NCBI GenBank assembly: GCA_963854835.1
Contig: OY978529.1
Span: 42,528,055 to 42,592,054 of the forward strand
Direction: 5' to 3'
Length of the DNA stretch: 64,000 nt
Source: Megamerina dolium
Lineage: Eukaryota; Arthropoda; Insecta; Diptera; Megamerinidae
Part shown: positions 24,804-35,628 of the stretch, one piece after another
How positions within the stretch are numbered: the first letter of the stretch is position 1
How the letters are laid out: each line of letters starts with the position of its first letter
Position numbers and translations under genes: made by a program
The notes under the pieces: model-generated
What the model saw: the letters and a program-made list of their open reading frames with translations, nothing else
What the model was told of the DNA's origin: nothing
Databases searched by the model: none

Positions 24804-27382
24804 GGTGAAATGTCACTGGATATTAAACACAAATATCATATGAGCATAACAGTTGTCACGAGTGAGATTTGTGAGAATCTATATTGCAAAAAGTATCTCT
24901 TATTGAATTACTTTTTATATTTAGTGAAAAAAATACATCAAATTTAGTCAATTATACGTGTACAAGATTTTAACGATAAATTACCTCTTAGCGCTCCTGA
25001 ATAGATATAATGCCAGTGCATGTATTTATGTTCATGTATATGCAAATGAATATATTTTATTGGCACTTTTGTTCTCACCACAGGGCAGAGTTGATTTAAA
25101 TTGATGACCGACCATTGTTGTTAATTTAAATCGATGATGGCGCAGCTACCTTTCGAAACAGATAAAACGAGATAAAAATATTTTAATTGATTTACTACAT
25201 GAACGATGACAATAATAATCTATGGAATATTAGTAAGAGCATGAGTATTAGCCGGAATATTTGTATTAATCGTGTGGTAAATTTATATATGTAGAAAAGA
25301 AAGATATGTTTCTTAGTTGGACTTAGTGCTAATTAAAGGCATTCGCTATATTTCTCTGGAATTTTTCAGCTAATACTACTCAATATGTAATCGAATATTT
25401 AGGAGACCAGAAATTAAGTGCTCCCAGTCAAGACGTATGTTGTACACCGATTCATTTTAACTCTTTTGAAGGGTTAATGGAAAAAATTTTCAAATATTTT
25501 TGCTAAATAAATCTATAAATTGTTCTACTTTGCATATTTACTCAAATTCGTAAGAAAATTGCAATTCCCCTAAAGAGGAAAAAATTAAAAATTCAAAATT
25601 TTTCATACTCGAGTAGTAAATGTTATAAAATTTTAACAGAAATTAAATTCTTTATAGTGGCAACTCTGCGTTTTTGAATCATATATGTACCAAATTCATA
25701 ACAGCTTCATTCAAAATTCTGAAGATGCACATACTTTCAATACTTCCGTTATTCTCGTTAGTTAACTTTCGTACTGCGTTCTCTTGCGCTTGCTCTTTTT
25801 CTCAATACTCTCAGTTACAATCAAAACAAAATGCGGAAAATGTGGAGCAAAAATACATAGCATGGTAGTTGTAAAATACAATTTTAGTTCCGTTTTGTTA
25901 TTCGTTAGATGAAGTACATACAATACAGAATGTTGTGCGTGCGGTGAAAATTATTCGTTGTGTTTCTTCGATTCGTCGTTAATCGACGTAGGAAACGGAA
26001 ATTGAACGGTACGAAATTTCGCGACTGTAAAAACGAATAATTACACAACATACTCGTACATACGTTCATATTGAGTGCGAAAGAGATATCATATGTTGAG
26101 CATTGTAATTGTTGAATTTATTTCATACATGTGAAAGAAGTTTCATGGAAATATGCTAAAAAATAAAATATCAGTCATTTTTATAAAATAAAGGCAATGT
26201 GCAATAAAAAAAGGGGGCAAAAAATAACAAGATAGCAAACAAATGGTGAAATCATTGAATATAAATGAGTATATTTTATTTATACTCTCAATACGGTTTG
26301 TAATAAAATTCCCCCTGTGATGCTACTGATACTTACTACTGAATGCTGGTGAATAATTGTATGTGGCCCCCAATCGACGGTCTAATCGACCATTGTGCAT
26401 TTATATATGTACTTTACACACGTGGTTTTTATAACAGTCTCATCAGCGTGCGTGTTCAACTGCCTTAAGTGTGATGTTGAAAAATTTATCACACTTTGCT
26501 ATCTTAATTGAATCAATAATGAATGCGAAATGTTCTACCTATGTATATGTTATATGTACATGCGATAGAGATCATATTAAATGGCTTCTAATTGCGTTTC
26601 AGTAGTTAAAGCTAATTACAATTTAATTCTTAATATAATTTTAGATAAGAAAAGTGAATGTTTAATGATGTTATAATGTGATAATAAAAAAAAAAAAAAT
26701 ACATATATATATATATTGTAGTAAAAAAGGATGTCTCTTTGATTAATTCGTTTGCAATTATTTGCACATTGAAACATTATGCTTAGCTGTATATAATATG
26801 TGTCTCTTTGGATTTATTGTTCATACGATTGAACGAGAATATTCTCTAAAATGTTTGGAGTAGCGGCATACACTTGTAAATATTTGGATTATTATTTGGA
26901 TATACACTTGCTGACATATGGAATAACTGTGGAATAAATCAAGGTATTGCTCAAGGTGAGTAGTCTCAGTTCTACACAAAATTTTCAACAATATTTCACG
27001 CAGCAATGATGATGATTTCATGAGAATAATTTTTAACATTTTTACTAAAATTTGAGAATTTCTTTCAAGTTTCTTTCTTTCATGTAGAATTTGTTGCCTT
27101 TTGTTTTTTGTAATGCCACTTAAAGGATAGGGCATTTTTCAAGACACACTCGTTTTATTTACCCACAAGCCTCAAATACTTAAAGGCTGAGAAGCTTTAA
27201 ATGGATGTTTAAATATTTTGTTTTATTTTATTGCTCACATTTTTAAAATGTTGAATGAAATTGAGCAGCAAATGTAATTTTTTTTTTTCATTATAAGATT
27301 AAGAAAAAACTTCGAATTGAGCAAATAACTGCCCTTCTACACCTACATTTTTTCCATACTTATGCCAGAAATGCCACTAAGA
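24804..27382. other. AT-rich non-coding stretch
   Basis: No gene supported. It contains a (TA)n-like run near 26700-26716 and poly-A runs. The 104-codon minus-strand frame at 26821-27135 is not similar to anything I know and shows no splice context. Confidence 0.5.
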
Positions 27383-27812
27383 AGTACAAAAAGTTTCATT
27401 CTAACATCAAATAACATACTTTTCTGGCTATAAAAAAAAAATAAAAATAAATATGTGGCACTTATAGGTCCTGAAGGGCCCTCTGGCCGAGTTTCTCTTC
27501 AAAAAGTACAAAAGTTTCATTTTAACATCAAATAACATACCTTTCTTTCTATAAAAATATAAATATGTGGCACTTATAGGTCCTGAATGACTCTTTGCCC
27601 GAGCTTCTCTTCCAGTACTGTTGTGAGTGTTGAATTTTTGACAGTGTTAGAAGGGACCTTCTTATATTAGCCAGTTTGGAGCGGCAGAACTCTTGTGACA
27701 TCTTTTCTTCTGAACTTTGTCACAGAGTTCCGTTAGAAGTTTTTCATGGCAAATTGTTACTGCCGAAAGAATTGCTTGCTGACAGGTGGTTACCAATCCA
27801 CGACCTACACTT
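27383..27812 (-). repeat. tRNA-derived SINE, copy 2, with duplicated tail
   Basis: The body is on the minus strand at about 27545-27812: 'gtaggtcgtgg' from the tRNA-like head, then a deletion, then 'ggtaaccacctgtcagcaag', 'actttgtcacagag' on the plus strand, and the 'aagtgccacatattta' tail. The 3' tail with about 50 bp next to it is present twice: 'agtacaaa' starts at 27383 and again at 27505, a 122-bp tandem duplication. An open frame at 27676-27879 is only this repeat read on the plus strand. Confidence 0.78.
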
Positions 27813-29999
27813 TTCGGGCTATTTTGGAGATATTTTGAGGGTAGAAAGAAAATTGGCGGAAATACGACTACGGATTTGAATTTAGCGACCCAAAATCCAT
27901 AGAATGTAACTACTTTGGTCCGTTAGACATACCAAGATTTTTTCTTTTTGGTTACAATAGCGAGTTTCGAAACAGATAATCAGGGGATAATCAGCAAAAA
28001 TCCGACCACCGAATTGAATTTAACCACTCATAATTCATAAAATGTGGCTTCTCTGATCGGTCGGAAAACTTATATTTAATTTTTTTTTTTTTTTGTTGGG
28101 CTCTGTTATATTTGTGGTTATTCTGGGACCTAATATCTAAGAACTGGATCTTTTCTTAGAAAATTATTTACGGTACGACTTCATATCTGGAAATTGGTAA
28201 ATATTTTGTCCCAAAATATACTAAAAAAAATTCGTTTCATTGTTTTTATGTATTTTTAGGAGTCGATTGTGCCAATTTTATGATTTCTTTCGTAAAACCC
28301 ATAAGAAGTTATGATTTTTAAGGTAACGGTAATTTTATATTTTCATTTGTAAAACCTTCGGGGAGGCGTGGCGAGTATGGAAAAGTATATATTTTGTTGA
28401 TCGATATCACTGTTGAAGTCTATTTAGCTATTTAGTCTGCCTGTTTGTGCGTAAGTTTATTTTTACCGGAGAATTGCATTCAGAAAATTTTTGGGAATAT
28501 CTTCATCTTCACGAAAACTATTTTTCACAATACAAATCGAAAATTCCGTAGACGCTAGACAAAACGCCGAATTTGGACTAATTCAGCATAAGCCGGTAAT
28601 TGTTGTCACAACTAAACTCAGCCTAGCTTTTATTGAGGGCTCCAAAAATACAACAAATATATACAATATAATTGTATTGCGTTGTTTTCATGTATTTTTT
28701 TAAGACAATAATAATCTAATAAAAATTATATAAATAAGTCGATCTTAATAATGCATCTTAATAATCCTTATGAGTTTTGCTATTTTTCACAAAAAAAAAA
28801 AAGAAAAAAAAAAAAAGAAACGACCTTAATCAGATTCCAAACTTTGTGCTTTTAGGGTGGAAAATTCCTTCAATATAACAACAGAACAAAGCAGCACGGC
28901 AATGATACATGTTCTATACTTCGATATCTTTTGGATGTAAGATTATTACAAATAAAAAAAATTATAATAATAATAATAAATCCATGTTATATAATTGAGT
29001 TACATTTTAATACTTATATGTTATATGCTTGGCATTTGCATTATGTTAAAACATATGAGCATTTCCCATATTACTTTGATATTTGCTAACAAGATGATAC
29101 ATACATACATAAGTAGATATATTCTACTATGTATTCCCATAACAACAAAAGTAATAAACATCCTTTTTTTTTTGTTTTGTTTTGTATTTTGAACATTCTT
29201 TGATATTCAATTTTGTGATCTTCTATTTTTTTTCTTGGTCCTTTTTTATGGCAAAACTATTGAAATAATTCGATTTAAGGTATATCTTCGGTTTATTGTA
29301 GAAATAAACCTATAAATATTGTATGGTATATGGATAAATCATTTTGAATAAATATAATAAAAATGTTTATATAGAATTTTGTAATCTAGTTAATACATTT
29401 AACGACAAATGAAGTCTGCTCTATCTTCATAATGCTTGCATTTATATACACATGAGACAAAATATTTATTTTTCAATCTTAAAAGTGGAGAAAAAAAATC
29501 AATTTATATATGATATTTTTTTTTTCATTCGCATGTGTTTCCGGTTTTCATATAGAAACACCGTTACACAAAATGTAACGGCATAAATACTTACACGTAT
29601 GTATAAGTATACTCATACATTCACAAATACATATGTATGTATGTATGTACACCTGTATAAATTTTCTTGTTCATAATGCCACACAAGCCAAATAACAAAC
29701 ATGTGACAAACATTTTTATGAGCTACTTTAATTTTACACTTATTCAAACGTCAGCTCCGCCAACCACTACGCTAAATGGGCGAAACCAAATTACATCTCT
29801 GTATGATTTGTACTGTCCAAAAAATGATATAGAACTTTCAGAATATTTTTTTTCTGGCTCTCCACTTATTTTAAAACATTTGAAAAAGTGTTTTAATTCA
29901 ATATTTAATTTTCGAAAAAAATGTGGTATTATTTGCTTTGGTTTAATGAAATATTAGTGAAATATTTTGGTTTAAGATTAAATTCAGTTAGTTAAAATA
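27813..29999. other. AT-rich non-coding stretch
   Basis: No gene is supported. A GTAT microsatellite lies at 29634-29650, an A/G run at 28791-28818 and poly-T near 28080. Near 28397-28450 a stretch 'gttgatcgatatcac...gtctatttagctat' followed by 'gtctgcctgtttgt' looks like a decayed mini-me core and GTCY tract, at low confidence. The 96-codon frame at 29667-29957 is not recognised. Confidence 0.5.
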
Positions 30000-30107
30000 C
30001 ATGGTGATTTTTTAACTTTGTTTTTGGCAGCACTGTTTTTGGCGGCTCAGCTGTTTTCGTGTCACATGTTACTGTCAAACATGTTCAGTTTGGTTTATAA
30101 TTTAACC

Positions 30108-30573
30108 ATGAATCGGCTTATTATCAAAATTCATGCTCGGTTAAGAAAGTGCATCGTGCACTTTCTTAACACTTTCTCTTCACTGTGAAGAGCAGCCAGA
30201 AGCATTGCAAGAACTGCCAATGCATCCCGAAAAATACACTGTTTGGTGTGGATTATGGGCCGGTGGGATTATAGGCAGGAACGTTGCTGTGAATGGCGAG
30301 CGCTACCGTGCGATGATTACAAACCTTTTTTTGCCCAAAATGGAAGAGCTGGACTTGGCTGACATGTGGTTTCAACAAGACGGTGCCACATGCCACAGAG
30401 CACGCGAAACAATGGTCCAATTGAAAGGCAAGTTCGGTGAACAGTTTATTTCACGTTTGGGGCCGGTCAATTGGCCGTCTAGATCGTGGGATTGCCAAAA
30501 TTGGACCCAGGGTATGAACCATTTGAGGCGCAGCCGCGGTCAACATTTACATGAAATTATCTTTAAACATTGA
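30108..30573 (+). pseudogene. DD41D (rosa-like) transposase remnant
   Basis: An ATG at 30108 starts MNRLIIKIHARLRK and runs straight into the hairpin, then a stop. After a frame change the core reads MHPEKYTVWCGLWAGGIIG, then VNGERYRAMITNLFLPKMEE, then WFQQDGATCHRARE with the second catalytic Asp, and FISRLGPVNWPSRS. It then jumps to CQNWTQGMNHLRRSRGQHLH and stops at 30573. The segment carrying the third Asp (normally DYFLWGY) is deleted, so there are two separate deletions. The C-terminal frame of 122 codons is open but cannot encode an active enzyme. Confidence 0.85.
30140..30170. repeat. Perfect 14-bp hairpin at a transposon deletion junction
   Basis: GTTAAGAAAGTGCA (30140-30153) and its exact complement (30157-30170) flank TCG. 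It lies where the N-terminal part of the DD41D transposase is lost, the same arrangement as in the unrelated mariner at 18050-18083. Confidence 0.85.
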
Positions 30574-30676
30574 ATTATCATTCTATGGACTTAAATAAAG
30601 ATTTCATACATTTCTCTAAATTTTATGTTTTTTTTTTTTAAATGAAATCCGAAAGCTCTTAAAAAATCATCCTGTA

Positions 30677-32565
30677 CGATCTGGTTTGATTCGAAATTCG
30701 ACCTTAGTACTTTTTTTCATTTATCGAAACAAATTCTGAAATTTAATTTCTGAAAAATTTTAAATGGATTGGTAAAATATTATTTAATTAATTTCCTTTT
30801 GGTAAACGTTTAAAAAAATCCCATTTTTGCGCTTAATTTACCTTCATTTTCTGAATGTAGAAATAAAAAAAATATATTGAAATATTTTTATTGTACTAAG
30901 AATATAAAAATTTTAAAATTTTACATGAGGCAATTTTTCTTTTTTGCATAAAACTTTCTTCGAAACTTTCAGAAAATAAATTTCGGATTTACAAAAAATT
31001 TCAAAAAAATTTTTTTTTTCGAACAAATTTAATGTGCATGAAATGAAAGCGAAAGGAACAACAACAACAACTGCAAAATGTATGAATAATAACATAAAAT
31101 TGAATTTTGCTTCACATCACGTGCGAACAGATGAAGTAATATCAAGCAACCATGATGCTATTTTCAAAGGATAGCAAGCACCCATACGGCACCAACATTG
31201 GCTGGCTCCCATGAAAATGCAGAAGATACATATACTCGTACCTACCTACCTACCTACACATAAAAATGTGCGTAAAAATATTTACGAGCGCATATTACTG
31301 CTACCATGGGATTATATTACATATATTTATGTCTATGTACTCGTATTATACACCTACAAGTATACCTGTGAGTATAAGAAATTTTATCCGGTCATATTAT
31401 GAAAAGGTGAACCGGAGCAGAACAGAATGGAATTGAAACGGCTGCAAAACAGAAACATATGTTTATAACTGCGAATAACAACACAGAATTAAGCGACTTC
31501 TTGACATACAGACATATAATAGCGTCTGAGATCTGAGTGGTGCCTACATGCTGCATAGATAAAGTTGAATCATTGCCATTTTCATTGAAGATTTGCTTCT
31601 CACTCACGTGCCCTCGAAACAGTCATACATGTGGGACTTGCTCTATGAATCATTCTAGTAGTAGTAGTAGTAAAATGAGAGAGATTGTGTAATTTGATAT
31701 TTCCTTTAGTCGTCATTTCGTTGGCTGATTTAGTCATGGAAGTCATAAGAGCGTGGGTACGTGTGTAGGTTATGTGGTGTGAGAAATGAGCCCCTATATT
31801 TATTAAATGGAAGATCAAATACCTACATACAAACTTGACATAATAATGAAACAAGAGTATTATTACTGTTGTCCTTTCCCATTCTTACATTTTTTTTTTT
31901 TCATCTACTTCTTCTGTTTATTACACATTTTATTCTGTTTGTTTATGTATTCAACTCAGAGCTTTAAGTGGTTGGAGGTGAGATAAATAAATGGTACACC
32001 AACAAAAAAAAAAACACAAAAAAAAAAAAGATTCCTGTAGTTTTTAATTTCATATTCAGAGTGCCGGTTATTCAGGGGATGTAAAAGAAAAGATGTAATA
32101 CTGTATACTGGTATACAATTTTCATATATTTTTAGGCCAATCTATGTAGTAAGGGCAATTGCTAAAAGCATCACTGCATAGTTGAAGGTTTCACGCAGTT
32201 ATTATACGCTAGCGGGTGGTAAATTGAATTAAGTGTACCCAATATTTTTCGTTTTTCTTGTTTTTTTTTTTTTTTTTTTTTTTTGAATGTGCTATAATTT
32301 AAGTTTGCTAATATAATTAGCACCAGAATACTCTATTAAAGTGGTTTTCGCGTTGGGATCTCTTTTTTCTGGATTTATTTTTGGTAGAATATTTAATTTA
32401 AAAAATAAAAATGTAAGTAGATGCGGCAATTATTGATTGCAACGGCTGATCCACAGAGATTCGATTGTGCTACATAATTAGCATTAATTGACGTTTTAAT
32501 ATCTCAGTCCTTGCAAAATGTAGGTATGGGAGTATATAGGTTCCGCGGACTGATTGTTGAAATAG
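30677..32565. other. AT-rich non-coding stretch
   Basis: Nothing gene-like. It contains a CCTA run at 31240-31256, poly-A near 32004-32030 and a T-run of more than 20 at about 32261-32284. Confidence 0.55.
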
Positions 32566-32567
32566 TA

Positions 32568-33016
32568 CATTCTCTCAAATAAGTACCCGGAAATTCTCAT
32601 TTTTAATTTTCCCTCTGATAATATTTCAAAAAAATTTTTTTCCCAGGTTGGCACAACTGTCAGCCACTATTCTCTGAATTTTTATTGCTATGTGTCACTT
32701 AGTTTGGTTACGGCGTCATTAGGAACAAGTCAACCTGTTGTGTGCGTTGCGATTTTTACTATGGATAAAAATATTGAACAAAGACAAATATCGAACATAG
32801 TTTTCGACATGGTTGAATCACCAAATGTTTTTTTCAACATTTCCAACGTTTTGGCACAAGAAATTTCGTTTGAAACACAAAATTTCACACACACTCTTTG
32901 TTCGATATTTTTATCCATAGTAAAAATCGCAACGCACACAAAAGGTTGACTTGTTCCTAATGACGCCGTGAGAATTTCCGGAAATGAGAATTTCCGGGTA
33001 CTTATTTGACAGAATG
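32568..33016. mobile_element. Palindromic mariner-derived MITE, copy 2
   Basis: This is the same element as 5236-5783, with ends CATTCTCTCAAATAAGTACC and, reversed, CATTCTGTCAAATAAGTACC. TA lies at 32566-32567 and 33017-33018. Here the inverted arms extend into the transposase start: an ATG on the plus strand at 32761 and an ATG on the minus strand at 32918 both open MDKNIEQR. The right arm has lost about 100 bp, between 'gacgccgtg' and 'agaatttccgg'. The open frames at 32692-32949 and 32730-33098 are this palindrome read in both directions. Confidence 0.85.
32795..32918 (-). pseudogene. mariner transposase N-terminal fragment
   Basis: About 41 codons read MDKNIEQRVCVKFCVSNEIS, then CAKTLEMLKKTFGDSTMSKT without a frameshift, a helix-turn-helix of the mariner DNA-binding domain. 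The frame then runs into the inverted arm. It is cleaner than the copy at 5421-5585, which has an extra T. Confidence 0.8.
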
Positions 33017-33018
33017 TA

Positions 33019-33536
33019 TATCTAGAAATAGTGATCTGAGTAATGAACCACGGTAATCTGCAGTCAACTACTTGTCTTTGTTTAAAAGTGACTAACACCT
33101 GCTAATTGCTAGTTCAAGACGATGCTGGTAGTTGTTTCTTTCGACAACCTCCAGGGGAAACGTTACGTTATAAGGCGAGTCAATTCATCTGCCTTCTCAT
33201 TTTCTACAAAAATGCTATAATATTGAAGTTTAAATACCACTTCGTCATGAAAAACGGTCAGGTTGAAAAACATATTCAACCGATTCTTTTCGTATTAATA
33301 GCCTTTCTGCAAAAATAATTTTACGAGCTCAATTTCTTAATTGCTCCATTGTTTAAAGTTTGAGAATATTCAGGGTTAGGCGATTGAAGTTTTACCTATT
33401 CAAGCGACCATATCTTCTTTGTGTGAAATTATTTTTTATTGATTCAAATTACAAAAATTGTCGAAATAATCAACATTTCAAATTCCTTTCACTTTAGCTC
33501 GATGTGGTCACCTTTTGTCTAGACTATGGCCTACAA
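33019..33536. other. Non-coding stretch
   Basis: Slightly richer in G+C near 33105-33190, but nothing is recognised. The 70-codon frame at 33106-33318 is unsupported. Confidence 0.5.
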
Positions 33537-33827
33537 ACAAATTTAATATCGAAAAGATTTTTCTTTCGAACGGTATCCACCTGTCGGCAAGCAATTGGCA
33601 ATTCTTCCGACAGTAACAACTTTCCATGATAAAGCTTCTAAAAAGAACTCTGTGACAAAGCTCAGAAAAAAGTGATGTCACAAGTGTTCTGCCGTTCGGA
33701 ACCGGCTAAAATAAGTAGGTCCATTCTAATATTGTCCAAAATTTAAGACGCACAACAGTAATGGAAGAGAAGCTCGGCCAATGACCCCTTTGGGGTTTTA
33801 AGTGCCACATATTTATTTATTTTTTTA
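33537..33827 (+). repeat. tRNA-derived SINE, copy 3, head missing
   Basis: It starts at 'aaatttaatatcgaaaagat', just after where the tRNA-like head would end. It runs through 'cgaacggtatccacctgtcg', 'gtgatgtcacaag', 'gccgttcggaaccggc' and 'acgcacaacagtaatggaag' to 'aagtgccacatatttattta'. This is the tail type with an AT-rich end. Confidence 0.85.
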
Positions 33828-33834
33828 TGACCTA

Positions 33835-34373
33835 CAAACGGTTAAAAAATGAGTTGAATGTTTCACGGCACGGTTGAATGTTGATCTTCTGGCATTTTTA
33901 CCCATTCCCGAAGAATGACTTTCTTCAGCGCATCCATACTGGCATATTTTTTAGTCCTCATCCTGTTCTCCAAAATGGCCTAGATGGAATAGTCCATCGG
34001 ATTTGGATCTGGCGAATTCGAAAGCCATTGTGTGGATGAAATGAAGTGTAAGTAAAAACATGTTTTTTTAACCATTCTTGGTTCATACGAGCTTTATGAA
34101 ACGGTGCGGAGTCTTGTTGGAATGTCCATGGTCTAAAGAAATTTCTAAAACATTTTTCCGATAATAAGTCGCATTTACTTTGACACCATGCTCGATGAAA
34201 ACCATTGGAGAGCGTCCATCAGCGGTCACAGCTGCCCATGCCATTACTTAAGATGGAAAATTACTTCGGGTTAAGTAAACACGATCATTTTGAGAGTTTA
34301 TGAACTGCTCAATAGGGAAATTTTTCTCATCAGAGAGCACACATTTCACGTAGTTCGACAGATATACCTGTGT
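33835..34373 (-). pseudogene. Tc1/mariner transposase of the DD37D type, broken
   Basis: On the minus strand the remnant shows VLSDEKNFPIEQF with the first catalytic Asp, VMAWAAVTADGRSPMVFIEH, then PWTFQQDSAPFHKARMNQEW with the second, and SPDPNPMDYSI with the third, followed by MRTKKYASMDALKKVILREW. The order and wording match Tc1/mariner-superfamily transposases with about 37 residues between the last two Asp. There are several frameshifts and stops (for example after SNFPS and DYSI). The N-terminal DNA-binding region is missing. It abuts a non-LTR fragment on the opposite strand. Confidence 0.85.
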
Positions 34374-34380
34374 GCAGGAA

Positions 34381-34860
34381 GGACAACTGTTGCTAACAGG
34401 TGTTACTTTGGGCTAAGTAAGCAATTGAGAAGTTGGGCCTTATCTTAAGAAACGATAACCACACTCTACAAGTCTCTCATCATGCCTGTCCTTACATATG
34501 GCGCCGAAGCTTGGACAATTTTCACGTCAGATGAGAGAATGCTCGGAGTTTTCGAGAGAAAAATCCTACGCAAGTTCTTTGGGTCTATTTGCGACATAGT
34601 AAAGCACGTTAAAATTCAGCAACTACTCTGGTTAGGTCATGTCGAGCGAATGGAAGAACACGCTTCGGTTAAGAAGGTGTAATATTTGAAACCCGTTGGT
34701 GGACGACGCAGAAGATGAAGACCTAACCTCCGGTGGAAAGATCAAGTACTGGAGGACTTGTAAACGCTTGGAATTTCAAAGCAGAGAAAAGAGGTGGCTG
34801 ACGAAGCATGCTAGATTCGGCCTAAAATGGTTTTTGGTTGTAATTTCCACATAAGTAAGT
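34381..34860 (+). pseudogene. Non-LTR retrotransposon fragment, C-terminal part of ORF2
   Basis: The translation gives RCYFGLSKQL, TTLYKSLIMPVLTYGAEAWT, FERKILRKFFGS, then LLWLGHVERMEEHASVKKV, GGRRR and NLRWKDQVLEDL. These are the conserved thumb/C-terminal blocks of non-LTR (LINE) reverse transcriptases in insects. A stop follows VKKV, and some codons are damaged. The fragment ends with 'taagtaagtaagta' (34853-34866), a short microsatellite tail such as some LINEs carry. It is 5'-truncated, with no endonuclease or catalytic reverse transcriptase core. Confidence 0.82.
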
Positions 34861-34866
34861 AAGTAT

Positions 34867-35229
34867 CGGTGGATTGAGAGATATTTTCGCCTTAATGGAC
34901 ATGTAGATTATTTCGTTTTCTTTTTTCATTCGCTGGCGTCATTTAGAAATTACAACTTGTGAATGCATTTTCAATAGCTCCTCTCTAGACTCTTTAGGCT
35001 CTTCGTTGATCTGCGTCATTGGGCTCCGAATAAAATATCCTCAAGTCTATGCGTGGTTAGCATTTGGAGGAACAAATTGTTTGAATATCTGAAGAAAATT
35101 TTCTAAGTTGATCAGGTCAAAATTTCAAAAGAGGACTGCAACTAATTTTGGAGAACTATCCTTAACCCTAACCCAATATATGAAAACACAAGAAAACATC
35201 AAATCGCACATTCTTTGACTTTACGATCG
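34867..35229. other. Non-coding stretch
   Basis: No gene or element was recognised here. Confidence 0.5.
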
Positions 35230-35465
35230 AAAAAAAAAATAAATATGTGGCACTTATAAGACCCCAAGTGCCCGAGGTTCTCTTCCAGTGCCGTTATGCG
35301 CGTTAAATTTGGGTCAGCGTTACAAGGGGCATCGTTTAGCTGGTTCCGAACGGCAGAATCCTTGTGACATCGCTTTTTCTAAACTTTGTCATAGAGCTCT
35401 TTTAGAAGCTTTTCCATGGCAAATTGTTATATGTTGGAAGAATTGACAATTGCTTGCCGACAGGT
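35230..35465 (-). repeat. tRNA-derived SINE, copy 4, left half of an inverted pair
   Basis: On the minus strand it reads from 'ccacctgtcggcaagcaatt' through 'gcaagcaattgtcaattctt' and the body to 'aagtgccacatatttatttt'. The head is missing. It stops exactly where copy 5 begins in the other orientation, sharing the bases GTGG at the join. Confidence 0.82.
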
Positions 35466-35628
35466 GGTTAATGCGTTGACTTTCTAATCCGTAGGTCGTG
35501 AGTTCAATTTCTGGCTGAAGCATAAATTTAATATGGAAAGATTTTTCTTTCGAACGGTACCCACCTGTCGGCATGCAATTGACAATTCTTGCGGCAGTAA
35601 CAATTTGCCATGGAAAAGTTTCTAAGAG
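35462..35628 (+). repeat. tRNA-derived SINE, copy 5, right half of an inverted pair
   Basis: It starts inside the tRNA-like head (GTGGTTAATGCGTTGACTTTC). It includes a B-box-like 'gagttcaattt', and continues to 'ttgccatggaaaagtttcta', where it is cut off before a poly-A run. Only the 5' half is present. Confidence 0.82.

Larger units (their letters stand above)
30000..30674 (+). mobile_element. DD41D (rosa-like) transposon, deleted, with TIRs and TA duplication
   Basis: The left end is CATGGTGATTTTTTAA and the right end, reversed, is CAGGATGATTTTTTAA. TA flanks both (29998-29999 and 30675-30676). At 675 bp it is about half the usual length of such elements. The transposase has lost its N-terminal domains and its third catalytic residue. 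A perfect 14-bp hairpin at 30140-30170 marks the first deletion. Confidence 0.85.

Noticed and set aside
29667..29957. 96-codon open frame on the plus strand just before a transposon
   Set aside because: It lies outside the terminal repeats of the element at 30000-30674 and resembles no transposase. Its composition is that of a chance frame.
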